Source: JAEULH01 sp963746275 (GTDB lineage: Bacteria > Pseudomonadota > Alphaproteobacteria > Rhodospirillales > Defluviicoccaceae). Taken from it: a DNA stretch of 64,000 nucleotides. The stretch lies in the NCBI GenBank assembly GCA_963746275.1, contig CAVVAX010000011.1:1-64000 (forward strand), given 5' to 3'. The position numbers and the translations under genes are program-made. Of this stretch, positions 10,651 to 21,114 are shown piece after piece (positions within the stretch are counted from its first letter, which is position 1; each line of letters begins with the position of its first letter). The notes under the pieces are model-generated. The model was not told where the DNA came from and did no database searches. It saw nothing but the letters and a program-made list of their open reading frames with translations.

Positions 10651-11313
10651 GTGGTGGCGCCCAGCGTCTACGTGTTCGATGCCTATGGCACGCTGTTCGA
10701 CGTCCACTCGGCGGTGGCAAAGCTGGGCGGCCGGATCGGGTCGGAGGCCGAGCGGCTCTCGGCGCTGTGGCGGACGAAGCAGCTCGAGTACTCCTGGGTC
10801 CGCAGCCTGATGCGGCGCCACGCCGATTTCTGGCGGCTGACGGAGGATGCGCTGGACTTCGCCATGGCCGCCGTTCCGGACGTCAATCCAAGCCTCCGCC
10901 GGGCGCTGCTTGAAGCTTATCGCACGCTCGATGCCTACCCTGAGGTGCCGGCGGTCCTGGGCGAGCTCAGGCAGCGGGATGCGCGGTGTGCGATCCTGTC
11001 CAACGGCAGCCCGGAGATGCTTGCCGAGGCGACCCGTTCCGCCGGACTGGACCGCCTGCTCGACGCGGTTCTCTCCATAGAGACTGCCGGCATTTTCAAG
11101 CCCGACGCCAGCGTCTACCGGCTCGTGCTCGACCGCTTCGAGGTTCCGGCCGAGGCCGTCTCCTTCCAGTCCTCCAATGCCTGGGACATCGCCGGGGCCA
11201 GAGCCTTCGGCTTCGCCACGGTCTGGATCAACCGCACGGCGCAGCCGCGGGAGTACGCCGACATCGGCCCCATCCGCGAGGCGCGCGACCTAAGGGCGCT
11301 GCTCGAAGCTTAG
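10651..11313 (+). CDS. Haloacid dehalogenase, type II (HAD superfamily)
   Basis: 220-residue cytosolic HAD hydrolase of the L-2-haloacid dehalogenase group. The nucleophile motif is VFDAYGTLFD (residues 7-16), motif II is ILSNGS, the lysine lies in IFKPDASVYR and the last motif is SSNAWDIAGA. The SSNAWD form is typical of true type II haloacid dehalogenases rather than phosphatases. The start is GTG at 10651. It stands alone 60 bp after leuA and need not be in that operon. Substrate is inferred from the motif set. Confidence 0.88.
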   Translation: MVAPSVYVFDAYGTLFDVHSAVAKLGGRIGSEAERLSALWRTKQLEYSWVRSLMRRHADFWRLTEDALDFAMAAVPDVNPSLRRALLEAYRTLDAYPEVPAVLGELRQRDARCAILSNGSPEMLAEATRSAGLDRLLDAVLSIETAGIFKPDASVYRLVLDRFEVPAEAVSFQSSNAWDIAGARAFGFATVWINRTAQPREYADIGPIREARDLRALLEA

Positions 11314-11375
11314 GCGCGGCAGGTCCTCGTATGTCGCTGTGACTGGCGGTCCTCTCGCGGACGGGGTCCTCCACG

Positions 11376-11801
11376 TCAAGTCAGCAGGAAGTGGGCGTGG
11401 CCGGCGGCCACGGGACGGTCGGGGCTGTCCTGCCAGGCGATGACCCTGACATTGGCGACCCGCTTGCCCTGCTTCAGCACCAGGCCGCGGGCGAAGGTGT
11501 CGGCGGCAAGGCACGGCCTGAGGTAGTCGATCGAGAGGTTGATGATCTTCGGCACCACTGCCGTCTCGGTCTCCACCAGCAGGTGGAGGATGGCGGCGTG
11601 CTCGATGAGCGCGCCGACAACACCGCCGTGGATTGCGCGAAGCTGGGTGTTGCCGATGTTGCTCTCGCGAAAGCGGAGGGCGACGAGCAGGCCGCGATCG
11701 TCGAGCATTGCCTCCAGCCCGACCGTGCGGGCGTAGGGGATCAGGTCGTTGAGCGCGGCGACGTTGCCGCTTTTCTTCAGCGCGGCGATGGTCGTCAGCA
11801 T
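11376..11801 (-). CDS. PaaI-type hot-dog thioesterase (second of a pair)
   Basis: 141-residue hot-dog fold acyl-CoA thioesterase. The helix motif is IHGGVVGALIEHAAILHL, with the strand PKIINLSIDYLRP following. The start ATG at 11801 overlaps the stop of the upstream paralogue (ATGCTGA), implying translational coupling. The two proteins are related but not near-identical and may form a heteromer or act on different acyl chains. A longer open frame exists upstream but belongs to the overlapping gene. Confidence 0.82.
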   Translation of the reverse strand: MLTTIAALKKSGNVAALNDLIPYARTVGLEAMLDDRGLLVALRFRESNIGNTQLRAIHGGVVGALIEHAAILHLLVETETAVVPKIINLSIDYLRPCLAADTFARGLVLKQGKRVANVRVIAWQDSPDRPVAAGHAHFLLT

Positions 11802-12325
11802 GGCTGGCCCCCGCTTTGCCCTCCGCTTTGCCCCCCGCTTCGCCCCCCGGCCGCGGCCGTGCCGACCTGACTTGCCGCTGCCGTCGCGGAGAAGCCGGTG
11901 CCGAGCATAAAGGTCCCGGCGCAATGGGCGATCGGGTCGTCGATGGCCTCGTGGTAGGCGAGACCGCGGACGAAGGCGACGTTGGCAGTGATCTTGTAGC
12001 ACTCCGCAGAGGCGCGGATCGTCTCGTCGGGCGTGGCCGGATGCAGATAGTCGATGCGCAGATCGAGGGTCGCGAGCGGCGTGCCGTCGGCCACCGCCGC
12101 CATGACCACGGCCCCGCACACCGTGTCGAGCAGGGCGGTGATGACGCCGCCGTGGACGACCCTGGTGCTCGGGTTGCCGACGACGTCCGGCCGGTAGGGG
12201 ATCTTGACCGACCCGCGGCCGTGGTCGAGGGAGAGGAATGTCATGCCGAGCACGCGGGCGTGCGGCAGGGCCTCGAAGGCGCGGACGATCCGGGCAAGAT
12301 CGGGCGGATGCACGGGAAGAAGCAC
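11795..12325 (-). CDS. PaaI-type hot-dog thioesterase with Gly-Gln repeat tail
   Basis: 176-residue thioesterase. The hot-dog core shows VVHGGVITALLDTVCG and LDLRIDYLHPA. The C-terminal ~15 residues consist of repeated SGGQ units encoded by 12-bp tandem repeats; this tail is not part of the fold and is probably dispensable. It overlaps the following thioesterase by 7 bp. Substrate is unknown; phenylacetyl-CoA-type or medium-chain acyl-CoA are family possibilities. Confidence 0.82.
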   Translation of the reverse strand: MLLPVHPPDLARIVRAFEALPHARVLGMTFLSLDHGRGSVKIPYRPDVVGNPSTRVVHGGVITALLDTVCGAVVMAAVADGTPLATLDLRIDYLHPATPDETIRASAECYKITANVAFVRGLAYHEAIDDPIAHCAGTFMLGTGFSATAAASQVGTAAAGGRSGGQSGGQSGGQPC

Positions 12326-12445
12326 GAGTACCCCACTTAGGTTATAGCGGGCGACAGGCCAACCGTCAGTATAGGCCGCATGCGAATGAAGCTGACTTCA
12401 AAAGGCCGTCGTGCAACGATACCGTCCAGGTCCGGAGAGGGACGC

Positions 12446-13121
12446 ATGGGCGAGTGGATCGAGCTGGTTGCGGCTGACGGCCACGCCTTGACGGCCTACC
12501 GCACGCCGGCCAATGGCGGGCGCCGCGGCGGCATCGTCGTCATCCAGGAAGTTTTCGGCGTCAACGGCCACATTCGCAACGTTTGCGACGGCTTCGCCGC
12601 CCATGGCTACGACGCCGTCGCGCCTTCGCTGTTCGACCGCGTGGAGGCCGGCGTTGCGCTTGCCTACGACGACGACGGGATCGCCAAGGGGCGCGAACTG
12701 GTCGGCCGGCTCGGCTGGGAGCGGCCGCTGATCGACGTCTGGGCCGCGGCCTTGAGCATGCATCCGCAGGGACGCGTCGGCGTCGTCGGCTATTGCTGGG
12801 GCGGCACGGTCGCTTGGCTCGCCGCCTGCCGCCTCGACGGTGGCCTGCGCCGCCGCCTACTACGGCCGGCAGATCGCCGATTTTCCGGACGACCATCCTC
12901 GTTGCCCGACCATTGCCCACTTTGGCGCAGAGGATCCGCTGATCCCGCTCGATGCGGTTGAACGGGTTCGCGCCGCCAATCCGGACGTGCCCGTGCACGT
13001 CTATGCCGGCGCCGGGCATGGCTTTAACTGCGATGCGCGCGCAGACTTCCGACCGGATGTGGCGGCCGCGGCACTGGAGCGGACCCTGGCTCTGTTCGCG
13101 GACACGCTGGGCCGGGGCTGA
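12446..13121 (+). CDS. Dienelactone hydrolase family protein (frameshifted)
   Basis: Alpha/beta hydrolase of the dienelactone hydrolase family, start ATG 12446 with GGAGAGGG upstream. The first frame gives the N-terminal half with IVVIQEVFGVN and the nucleophile elbow GYCWGG (Cys as in DLH). From about 12840 the sequence continues in the next frame with ACAAAYYGRQIADFP, then AEDPLIP (catalytic Asp) and GAGHGFNCD (catalytic His). All three catalytic residues are present, so the shift at ~12838 is probably a one-base sequencing deletion. Joined length (~225 residues) fits the family. Confidence 0.85.
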
Positions 13122-13210
13122 GGACATGTATCGCGCGAAGAAACAACGCGCGTGCGCTCTTGACGGGAACGACCCACATAAGGAAGGCGAACCAGCTGCG
13201 GCGGTAGGGC

Positions 13211-15377
13211 ATGCTAGAAGCAGAGATCGTCGCCGAACAGGACCGGGTCGTCTGCGGCCTCGCCATGACGAGCGAGCGGCTGATCGACGCGGCTCTCGTC
13301 ACCACGGCCGAGCCGGAGCCGCGGATCGTCTTCGCCAATTCCGCCTTCGTCCGCCTCACCGGCCACCCGGCAGGGAGCCTAAGCCAGCGGAGCCTGAGCT
13401 TTCTGCAGCGGCCGGCAGAGTTCCAGGCCGAGCTCTCTCATCTGCACCATGAGATTGCGGATAACGGGTCGTTCTTCATGGAGGCGCGGCTGCGCCGCCG
13501 CGACGGCAAGAAGCTGATCGTCGAGTGGCAGGCGACGCCGGTGATGGACGAGCGCGGACCCGGCCGGTACCTGTTCAGCATCCTCCGTGACGTCTCGCAC
13601 AACCGGCGCGACCGCCGGGCATTGGTTCAGGAGCGCGAGAAGTCTCAAGTCGCGCTGGGCGCGGTCGGCGACGCGGTTGTCTGCGTCGACGTCGCGGGCC
13701 GGATCGAGGAGATGAACCGGGCAGCCGAAGGCCTGTCGGGCTGGAGCGCTGCGGCGGCTCGAGGGCGAGCAACCGGCGAGGTCTTTCATATCGTCGACGC
13801 CTCGACGGGGGACGCCGTCGCCGATCCGGCTGGCCCCTGCCTCGTCGCCGGGGAGATCGTGGTGGCGCCGGGCCGGTTGCTCCTGAGCGGGCGCGACGGA
13901 CGGCAGACGCCGGTCCGGGTTCGGGCGGCGCCGCTGCGCGCGCAAGGGGGCGGCGTCCGCGGTGCCGTGCTGGTACTCCGCGAGGACCCGCGGTCGCGGC
14001 AGGCCGGCCCGCGCAGTGGCGCCGGCGGACATGACCGCCTCACCGGGCTGATCGACCGGCGCGAGTTCGAGCGCCGTCTCGACAACGCGGCCAGCAGCGC
14101 CCGGCATTATGGCCGCTCCCAGGTTCTGTGCTACGTCGACCTCGACCACTTCAAGCGCATCAATGAGACCGCTGGGCGCGCCGCCGGCGACGCGGTGCTG
14201 CGGCAGGTGGCAAACCTGCTGCGGGCGCGCTTTCGGGAGCGCGACACCCTGGCGCGGCTTGGCGGCGACAGCTTCGGCCTGCTGCTCGACAACTGCACGC
14301 TGGAGGAGGCGGAGAAGATCGCCGAGACCACCGTGGCGAGCTTTGCCGGCACCCGTTTCGCGTTGCCCGGCGGCGAGGACGTGATCGTGAGCCCGAGTAT
14401 CGGCCTCGTGGAGGTGTCGTCGACGTCCGGCAAGGCCCAGCAGCTTCTGTCCCAGGCCGACCTCGCCTGCTACACGGCGAAGGAACTCGGCCGCGGCCGC
14501 AGCCACATCTATCGCAGCGACCGGCCGACGGGCGAGAGCGCGCCGGTCGTCCTGTTCCCGCAGGAGTTCCGCACTGCCCTCGAGCAGGACCGCTTCCAGC
14601 TCTACTACCAGCCGATCGTGCCGTTGCAGAAGGGCAGCGGCCTGCCGGTGCACTACGAGTTCCTGCTTCGCCACCGGACCGACAGCGGGCGCCTTGTTCC
14701 CCCGCGCACTCTGATCGCCGCCGCCGAGCGCCACGGGCTTGATGGCCGCGGTCGATCGCTGGGTGATCCGCGCCGCGCTCGGCCATCTCGCCGGCCACCG
14801 CAAGCGGTTCGGCCGTGGCACCATCGCCATCAACCTTTCCGGGAATTCACTCGACGATCCGGGGGTCGTCGACTATGTCCTCGCGCAGTTGGCAGCGCAC
14901 GGGGTCGACGCCCGGATGGTTTGCTTCGAGATCACCGAGACGGAAGCGATCCGTGACCTCGTCCATGCCGCCAACGTGGCCCGCGGATTGAAGGAGCTGG
15001 GGTGCACGATCGCGCTCGACGATTTCGGCAGCGGACAGAGCTCGTTCACCTACCTGAAGGCGCTGCCGGCCGATTACCTCAAGATCGACGGCAGCTTCGT
15101 TCGCCACGTGACGGAGAGCCCCGTCGACCGCTCGATCGTCTCGGCAATCAATGCGACCGGCCGGATCATGGGGCTGAAGACGATCGCAGAGTTTGCCCAC
15201 AGCGAAGCGATTATTGGCTGCCTGCGCGACCTGGGCGTCGACTACGCTCAAGGCGATGCCGTCGCGCCGCCACGGCCGGTGCCGCCGCTAGAGGGAAAAT
15301 CCGAGCCAGCGCCGTCGCGCTCTGCCCCGCCGACCTCTCAGACGCGGCCGGGCGCCGATCCCGCGGCGGTGGCCTAG
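13211..15377 (+). CDS. PAS-GGDEF-EAL cyclic-di-GMP signalling protein (frameshifted)
   Basis: Cytosolic protein of about 720 residues. An N-terminal LOV-like PAS domain (FANSAFVRLTGH ... LSFLQRP) lacks the flavin-binding cysteine. A second PAS follows near residue 150. The GGDEF domain has the degenerate site GGDSF with an intact RxxD I-site five residues before it. The EAL domain has EFLLR, NLSGNSL, ITETEAI, DDFGSG and LKIDGSF, so phosphodiesterase activity is plausible. The frame changes near 14740, between AAERHGL and MAAVDRWVIRAAL, inside a conserved stretch; this is likely a sequencing indel. It probably acts mainly as a c-di-GMP phosphodiesterase with GTP-sensing GGDEF. Confidence 0.87.
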
Positions 15378-15533
15378 GCGCCGGTGATTCGGCTTCGCCC
15401 GGTCGTGTTGACAAGGCCAGGCGGGCGCGTCGCTGGGATTGTGGCATTGGTTCCAACGAGCTATCGCCATAGTTGAAGGGCAGACCCGGCGCGCGTACAT
15501 CTCGCGCGGGCGGCCCACTGGCTTGGATACAGC

Positions 15534-17492
15534 ATGACGACACGCGAGCCGCAGCCGAGCCGCCGTTCGGCCGATGACAGGGGCTGGGCGCGCCAGGGCG
15601 AGCGGCGGCGCTGGTGGCCGGTGGTGAAATGGGGGCTCGTCGCCGCCATCTGGGCGGTGCTCCTCGTCGGCGGCCTCTTCGCCTGGTACGGGCTGACGCT
15701 TCCCGATGTGGACACGGCGTTGAACCCGACGCGCCGTCCGTCCGTCACCATCCTCGCCCGCGACGGCAGCGAGATCGCCACCGTCGGCGACAACTTCGCG
15801 AGGCCCGTTTCGGTCGACGAGCTGCCGCCGGCGATGGTCAAGGCCATCACCGCCATCGAGGACAGGCGCTTTTACGAGCACTTCGGCCTCGACGTCTATG
15901 GCATTGCCCGCGCCGCCTGGAGCAATGTGCGCGCCGGCGGCGTCGTCCAGGGCGGCAGCACCATTACCCAGCAGGCGGCGAAGACCCTGTTCCTGACGCC
16001 GGAGCGGACGCTCAAGCGCAAGATCCAGGAGCTGATGCTGGCGCTCTGGCTGGAGCGCGAGTTCAGCAAGGATCAGATCCTCTCGATCTACCTGAACCGC
16101 ACGTACTACGGCGCCGGCGCCTACGGCATCGACGCGGCGGCGCGGAAGTTCTTCGGCAAACCGGCGGTCAAGGTCTCGACCTACGAGGCTGCGCTGCTGG
16201 CCGGCGTGCTGAAGGCGCCGTCGCGGCTGAACCCGCTGGCGAACCCCGGACTAGCCGACCAACGGGCGCGGGTGGTGCTGGCGGCCATGGTCGATGCCGG
16301 CCGCATCAGCGATAAGGACGCGCAAGCCGCGCTGCAGAACCGCGGCGGGCCCGGGCAGCGCGGGCGCAGGCCCAACGGCATGTACTTCGTCGACTGGATT
16401 TTAGCGCAGCTCCCCGGCTTCGTCGCCGCGACCGACCAGGACCTGGTGATCCGGACGACGTTGGACGCGCGGGTACAGCGGACGGCGGAGGACCAGATCG
16501 AGAAGGCGCTGAGCGCGCTTGCGCCAGGAGCCGGACCGTCGCAAGCGGCGCTGGTGGCCATGGCGCCCGACGGCGCCGTGCGCGCCCTCGTCGGCGGCCG
16601 CAACTATGCGCTCAGCGCCTTCAACCGGGCGACCCAGGCCTACCGCCAGCCCGGCTCGGCGTTCAAGCCGATCGTCTACCTGGCCGGCTTCGAGGCTGGG
16701 CTTTCGCCGGAGAGCCGGTTAGTCAATTCGCCACTGCAAGTGGCCGGCTGGCAGCCGCGAAACTACTCCGGCCGGTTCGAGGGCGAGATGTCGCTGCGCC
16801 AGGCCCTGGCCCGATCGATCAACACCATCGCCGTCAGGGTGAGCGAGTACGCCGGACGCGACCGGGTCGCCGCCATGGCGCGCCGCGTCGGCATCACCTC
16901 GCACATGGAGCCGACGCCGAGCCTGGCTTTGGGCGCCAGCGAGACCAGCCTGCTCGAGCTCACCGGGGCCTACGCCGTGATCGGCAACGGCGGCTTCGGC
17001 GTCTGGCCCTACGCCATTCAGCGCATCGAGGACGGCGACGGCCGCGTGCTTTATGCCCGCAGCGGCTCGGGCCCCGGCCGGGTGATCCCGGCGGCCCACG
17101 CCGCCGAGATGACCGGGATGCTGGCCGAGGCGATCACCACCGGCACCGGTAAGGCGGCGCGCCTCGCAAGGCCAGCCGCCGGCAAGACCGGCACCAGCCA
17201 GAACGCGCGCGACGTCTGGTTCGTGGGCTTCACGGCCGAGCTCGTCACCGGCGTCTGGATGGGTAACGACGACGAGCGGCCGATGCCGTCGGTCAGCGGT
17301 GGCGGTGCGCCGGCGCGGCTATGGCAGGGCTTCATGACGGCAGCTCTGGCCGGCACGCCGGAGCGGCCGCTGACGGTGCGGGCGCCCGAGCCGCGCCCGG
17401 CGCCCAGCCTGCCCGAGGCATCTCTGGACCGGCCGGGCCCCGATCAGCCGGGGTTCTTCGAGCGGCTGATGCGGGTCTTTGGCAGCGGCTGA
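15534..17492 (+). CDS. Penicillin-binding protein 1A family (bifunctional class A PBP)
   Basis: 652-residue inner-membrane peptidoglycan synthase. A basic cytoplasmic tail is followed by one helix (~residues 30-52). The GT51 glycosyltransferase domain has EDRRFYEHFGLD and GGSTITQQAAK. The transpeptidase domain has the active-site SAFKP (SxxK), SIN (SxN) and KTGTSQ (KTG) motifs. It is shorter than classical PBP1A because the inserted OB-like domain is lacking, as in the PbpC/PBP2d-like forms. It stands alone, 150 bp after the GGDEF-EAL gene. Confidence 0.93.
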   Translation: MTTREPQPSRRSADDRGWARQGERRRWWPVVKWGLVAAIWAVLLVGGLFAWYGLTLPDVDTALNPTRRPSVTILARDGSEIATVGDNFARPVSVDELPPAMVKAITAIEDRRFYEHFGLDVYGIARAAWSNVRAGGVVQGGSTITQQAAKTLFLTPERTLKRKIQELMLALWLEREFSKDQILSIYLNRTYYGAGAYGIDAAARKFFGKPAVKVSTYEAALLAGVLKAPSRLNPLANPGLADQRARVVLAAMVDAGRISDKDAQAALQNRGGPGQRGRRPNGMYFVDWILAQLPGFVAATDQDLVIRTTLDARVQRTAEDQIEKALSALAPGAGPSQAALVAMAPDGAVRALVGGRNYALSAFNRATQAYRQPGSAFKPIVYLAGFEAGLSPESRLVNSPLQVAGWQPRNYSGRFEGEMSLRQALARSINTIAVRVSEYAGRDRVAAMARRVGITSHMEPTPSLALGASETSLLELTGAYAVIGNGGFGVWPYAIQRIEDGDGRVLYARSGSGPGRVIPAAHAAEMTGMLAEAITTGTGKAARLARPAAGKTGTSQNARDVWFVGFTAELVTGVWMGNDDERPMPSVSGGGAPARLWQGFMTAALAGTPERPLTVRAPEPRPAPSLPEASLDRPGPDQPGFFERLMRVFGSG

Positions 17493-17552
17493 ACGTCGTC
17501 AGCCGCTAAGAGAGCGGGCGCCGGCGCCCTTGGCTCCGGCGCTGCCGAACGC

Positions 17553-17801
17553 TCAAGCCTTCCAGAAGGGCTTCGCCGCCTCGGCGATGGCGTCGTCGCG
17601 GCACAGGCCGAGGTCGTGGAGGATCCGTTCGTCCAGCGTCATCAATCGCCGGCGCTGGCCGATGCGCTCCTGCCAGTCGCCAAGCCGCTCGAACGCCGAG
17701 ATGAGGAATACTTGGGCGCCGGCTAGCCATGGGCGCCGCTCACCGGCGTCCGGATCATCTCTTTGCACGTATTCGTTGTGCAGGACCGAGGTCCAGTTCA
17801 T
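17553..17801 (-). CDS. DUF1127 (YjiS-like) small protein
   Basis: 82-residue protein. The C-terminal half is a DUF1127 domain (WQERIGQRRRLMTLDERILHDLGL, then a conserved RDDAIAEA helix). I prefer the ATG at 17801 because GGAGAA lies at the right distance; an upstream ATG would add six residues. It is divergently paired with a GcvA-like LysR regulator, an arrangement seen repeatedly in alphaproteobacteria. DUF1127 proteins in this class have been linked to RNA-based regulation and phosphate or carbon metabolism, but no role can be assigned here. Confidence 0.85.
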   Translation of the reverse strand: MNWTSVLHNEYVQRDDPDAGERRPWLAGAQVFLISAFERLGDWQERIGQRRRLMTLDERILHDLGLCRDDAIAEAAKPFWKA

Positions 17802-17905
17802 TGAAATTCTCCGAAACATATGGCGTTATCGCTCGTGCCGATGGATGGATCGAAAGGACGATACGCGTGTGGAAGCTGGGGTACAAACTATGAATTGTAT
17901 GGCCG

Positions 17906-17924
17906 CCATTAGAATAACTAATGG
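17906..17924. promoter_or_regulatory. Perfect inverted repeat, candidate LysR operator
   Basis: CCATTAG, five bases, CTAATGG: a perfect 7-bp inverted repeat lying 10 bp before the LysR start in the 132-bp divergent region with the DUF1127 gene. It contains the T-N11-A type symmetry of LysR sites. An autoregulatory operator is the natural reading. Confidence 0.6.
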
Positions 17925-17933
17925 AGCGAGCGC

Positions 17934-18836
17934 ATGGCCCGTCGCCTGCCGCCGCTAAACGCCCTGCGCGCGTTCGAGGCCGCCGCGCGGCACCTGAGTT
18001 TCACCCGGGCGGCGGACGAGCTGAACGTCACCCAGGCCGCCGTCAGCCACCAGGTGAAGACGCTGGAGGAGCAGATCGGCCTGCCGCTGTTTCGCCGGCT
18101 GAGCCGTGGCCTGATCCTGACCGACGAGGGGCAGACGCTGTTCCCTGCCGTCCGCAATGCCTTCGACACGGTGGCCGAGGCGGTGGATCGGCTGCACGCC
18201 CGCACTGGGGGCGGAGCGCTGACGGTGAGCGTTCTGCCGTCCTTCGCGGTGAAGTGGCTGGTGCCGCGGATGAGCCGGTTCCAGGACCGCCACCCCGACA
18301 TCGACCTGCGCATCACCGCCGCCGATCGCATGGTGGATTTCTCCCGCGATGCGGTCGACGTGGCGGTGCGCTTCGGCGCCGGTAATTGGCCCGGGCTGCG
18401 CGCCGACTTCGTCGTCGACGAGTACGTGACGCCGGTTTGTGTTCCGGCCTTGGCGGCGACGCTGAAGGAGCCCGGCGATCTGGCGCAGATGACGCTGCTG
18501 CACGAGGAGATGGCGCCGCTCGCCGATTTCCCCGTCTGGGCGACCTGGTTGCAGGCCGCCGGCGCCAGCAAGGTGCCCTACGACAAGGGCCCGCGCTTCA
18601 GCCACACCCACATCATGCTGCAGGCCGCCATCGACGGCCGCGGCGTCGCCCTGGCGCAGAGGCTGTTCGCGGCCGACGACATCGCCGAGGGCCGGTTAGT
18701 GGCGCCGTTCCCGCTCAGGCTCGCGACCGGCTACGCCTACTATGTCGTCTGCCTCGCCGCCGCCGCCGACCGGCCCAAGATCCGGGCCTTCCGGGAGTGG
18801 GTCATGGCGGAAACGAAAGCGGCCGCCGCGAAATGA
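17934..18836 (+). CDS. GcvA-like LysR-family transcriptional regulator
   Basis: 300-residue cytosolic regulator. The winged helix-turn-helix occupies residues 1-65 (LNALRAFEAAARHLSFTRAA, then VTQAAVSHQVKTLEE), followed by a LysR substrate domain with SFAVKWLVPRM, VDVAVRFG and DGRGVALAQRL, typical of the GcvA/AmpR branch. It is transcribed away from the DUF1127 gene, and a perfect palindrome overlaps its promoter region. The target is probably the divergent gene and possibly the following aldo/keto reductase. Confidence 0.92.
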   Translation: MARRLPPLNALRAFEAAARHLSFTRAADELNVTQAAVSHQVKTLEEQIGLPLFRRLSRGLILTDEGQTLFPAVRNAFDTVAEAVDRLHARTGGGALTVSVLPSFAVKWLVPRMSRFQDRHPDIDLRITAADRMVDFSRDAVDVAVRFGAGNWPGLRADFVVDEYVTPVCVPALAATLKEPGDLAQMTLLHEEMAPLADFPVWATWLQAAGASKVPYDKGPRFSHTHIMLQAAIDGRGVALAQRLFAADDIAEGRLVAPFPLRLATGYAYYVVCLAAAADRPKIRAFREWVMAETKAAAAK

Positions 18837-18918
18837 TCCAGATTGCCTGCCTGTTCGCCGGCCTCGCGACGCCCCAACTTGAGCAGAAACAACGTGATCA
18901 TCGGGAGGATGCAGCAGG

Positions 18919-19989
<1,071 letters not shown>

Positions 19990-20217
19990 CCTGACGATGT
20001 TGGCGCTGCCGCCCGTGTAGACGACGGGTGCCTCCCGGCCCCTTTTCGGCGAGGCGCGGCGGCGCCGCGCCGGGAGCCCACGCGGCGCCAGGTGCGCGCT
20101 TGGCGTAGACAGGCGCCTCCTAGGATAGTATACCTAGAAAAATCTCCGCCCTTCAGCAATCATTTTTTGCGCCGCGCGGTGGCCTTAAGGCGGCCGCATG
20201 CGGCTGGAGACTCCTTC

Positions 20218-21114
20218 ATGCCTTTTTCCACCACATCGCTCTCGGTGCTCGCGCGCGCCGGCGACTTCACACTCTGGCGCTACCAGGCGGCCGATGACGT
20301 CGCCGATCTGCTTGGCGCCGCCTACTTCTCGCCCGCGGCCGGCATTCTGCGCCGGGGCGACCTGGTCTTCGGCGTCCATGCCGCCCCCGAAGGGCGGCGA
20401 ACCGGCATGCTGCTTGTCGTCGATGCCATGGACGGCCGGGTTGTGCTCGAGCCACTGCAGGCGCTCCAGCCGCCGCCCCTCGCCTCACTGGCCGACGTGC
20501 GGGTTCTCGACCCGAAGGCCGAGCAGGTCCTGACCTTCACCGACGGCGGCTGGACCAACAGACCCGGCGCTGGTCGGTCTGGAGACGCGCATGCGGCCTT
20601 GCAAGGCAACCCCCACGCCACGACCGCTGCCGACGTCGGGGCGGTCGCGGCGAGTGAACGCGGCCGGCCTGGCGGCGTTGCGACCCTTGATGCGGACGGG
20701 CGGGTGAGCGTGGAGCAGCTTGGCGAGATGGCGCTGGCCAACCTGCGCGACGTGCTCGCCGCGAGCCCGAACGTGGGCGACGTTCTTCAGTTCGATGGCA
20801 CCGCCTGGAGGTCCACCCCTGCCGCCGGCGCCGCCGGCGACGCGTTCGCCGCCTCGCAATAGGCCTCCGGGGGCAGCGCCGCGCACGCGCTGGCGACGGC
20901 CGCCGAGGCTGGCTTCATGGCGGCGGCAGACAAGGAGAAGCTCGACGGGGTCGAAGTGGGGGCGAGCGCGGACCAGACCGGCGCCGAACTCATCCAGTCG
21001 ATCGACGACGAGCCGGCGCCGCCGATTGGCGCGAGCCGGCGGCGCGTAGAGGGGCGTTCCACGGCAAGAGCCTCGGGCCGAGCCTGCTTGAGAAGGACGG
21101 AGCGATTGACGTGA
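20218..21114 (+). pseudogene. Phage tail-fibre-like protein, N-terminal part, with in-frame stop
   Basis: The frame opens MPFSTTSLSVLARAGDFTLW. It carries a tail-fibre repeat GNPHATTAADVGAVA (the HxTTAxxVGA motif of phage fibres), then an in-frame TAG at 20860, and continues in the same frame with GFMAAADKEKLDGVE and GASADQTGAELIQSID, a fibre segment common in phage tail proteins. The following β-helix ORF at 21111 lies in another frame, so one large spike gene appears broken by a stop and a frameshift. It sits at the upstream edge of an exopolysaccharide locus, so a polysaccharide-active or surface-attachment role is possible. A prophage origin is the alternative. Confidence 0.65.

Noticed and set aside
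17500..17552. Bidirectional terminator between the PBP gene and the DUF1127 gene
   Set aside because: A 14-base self-complementary GGGCGCCGGCGCCC exists, but no T-run follows on either strand.
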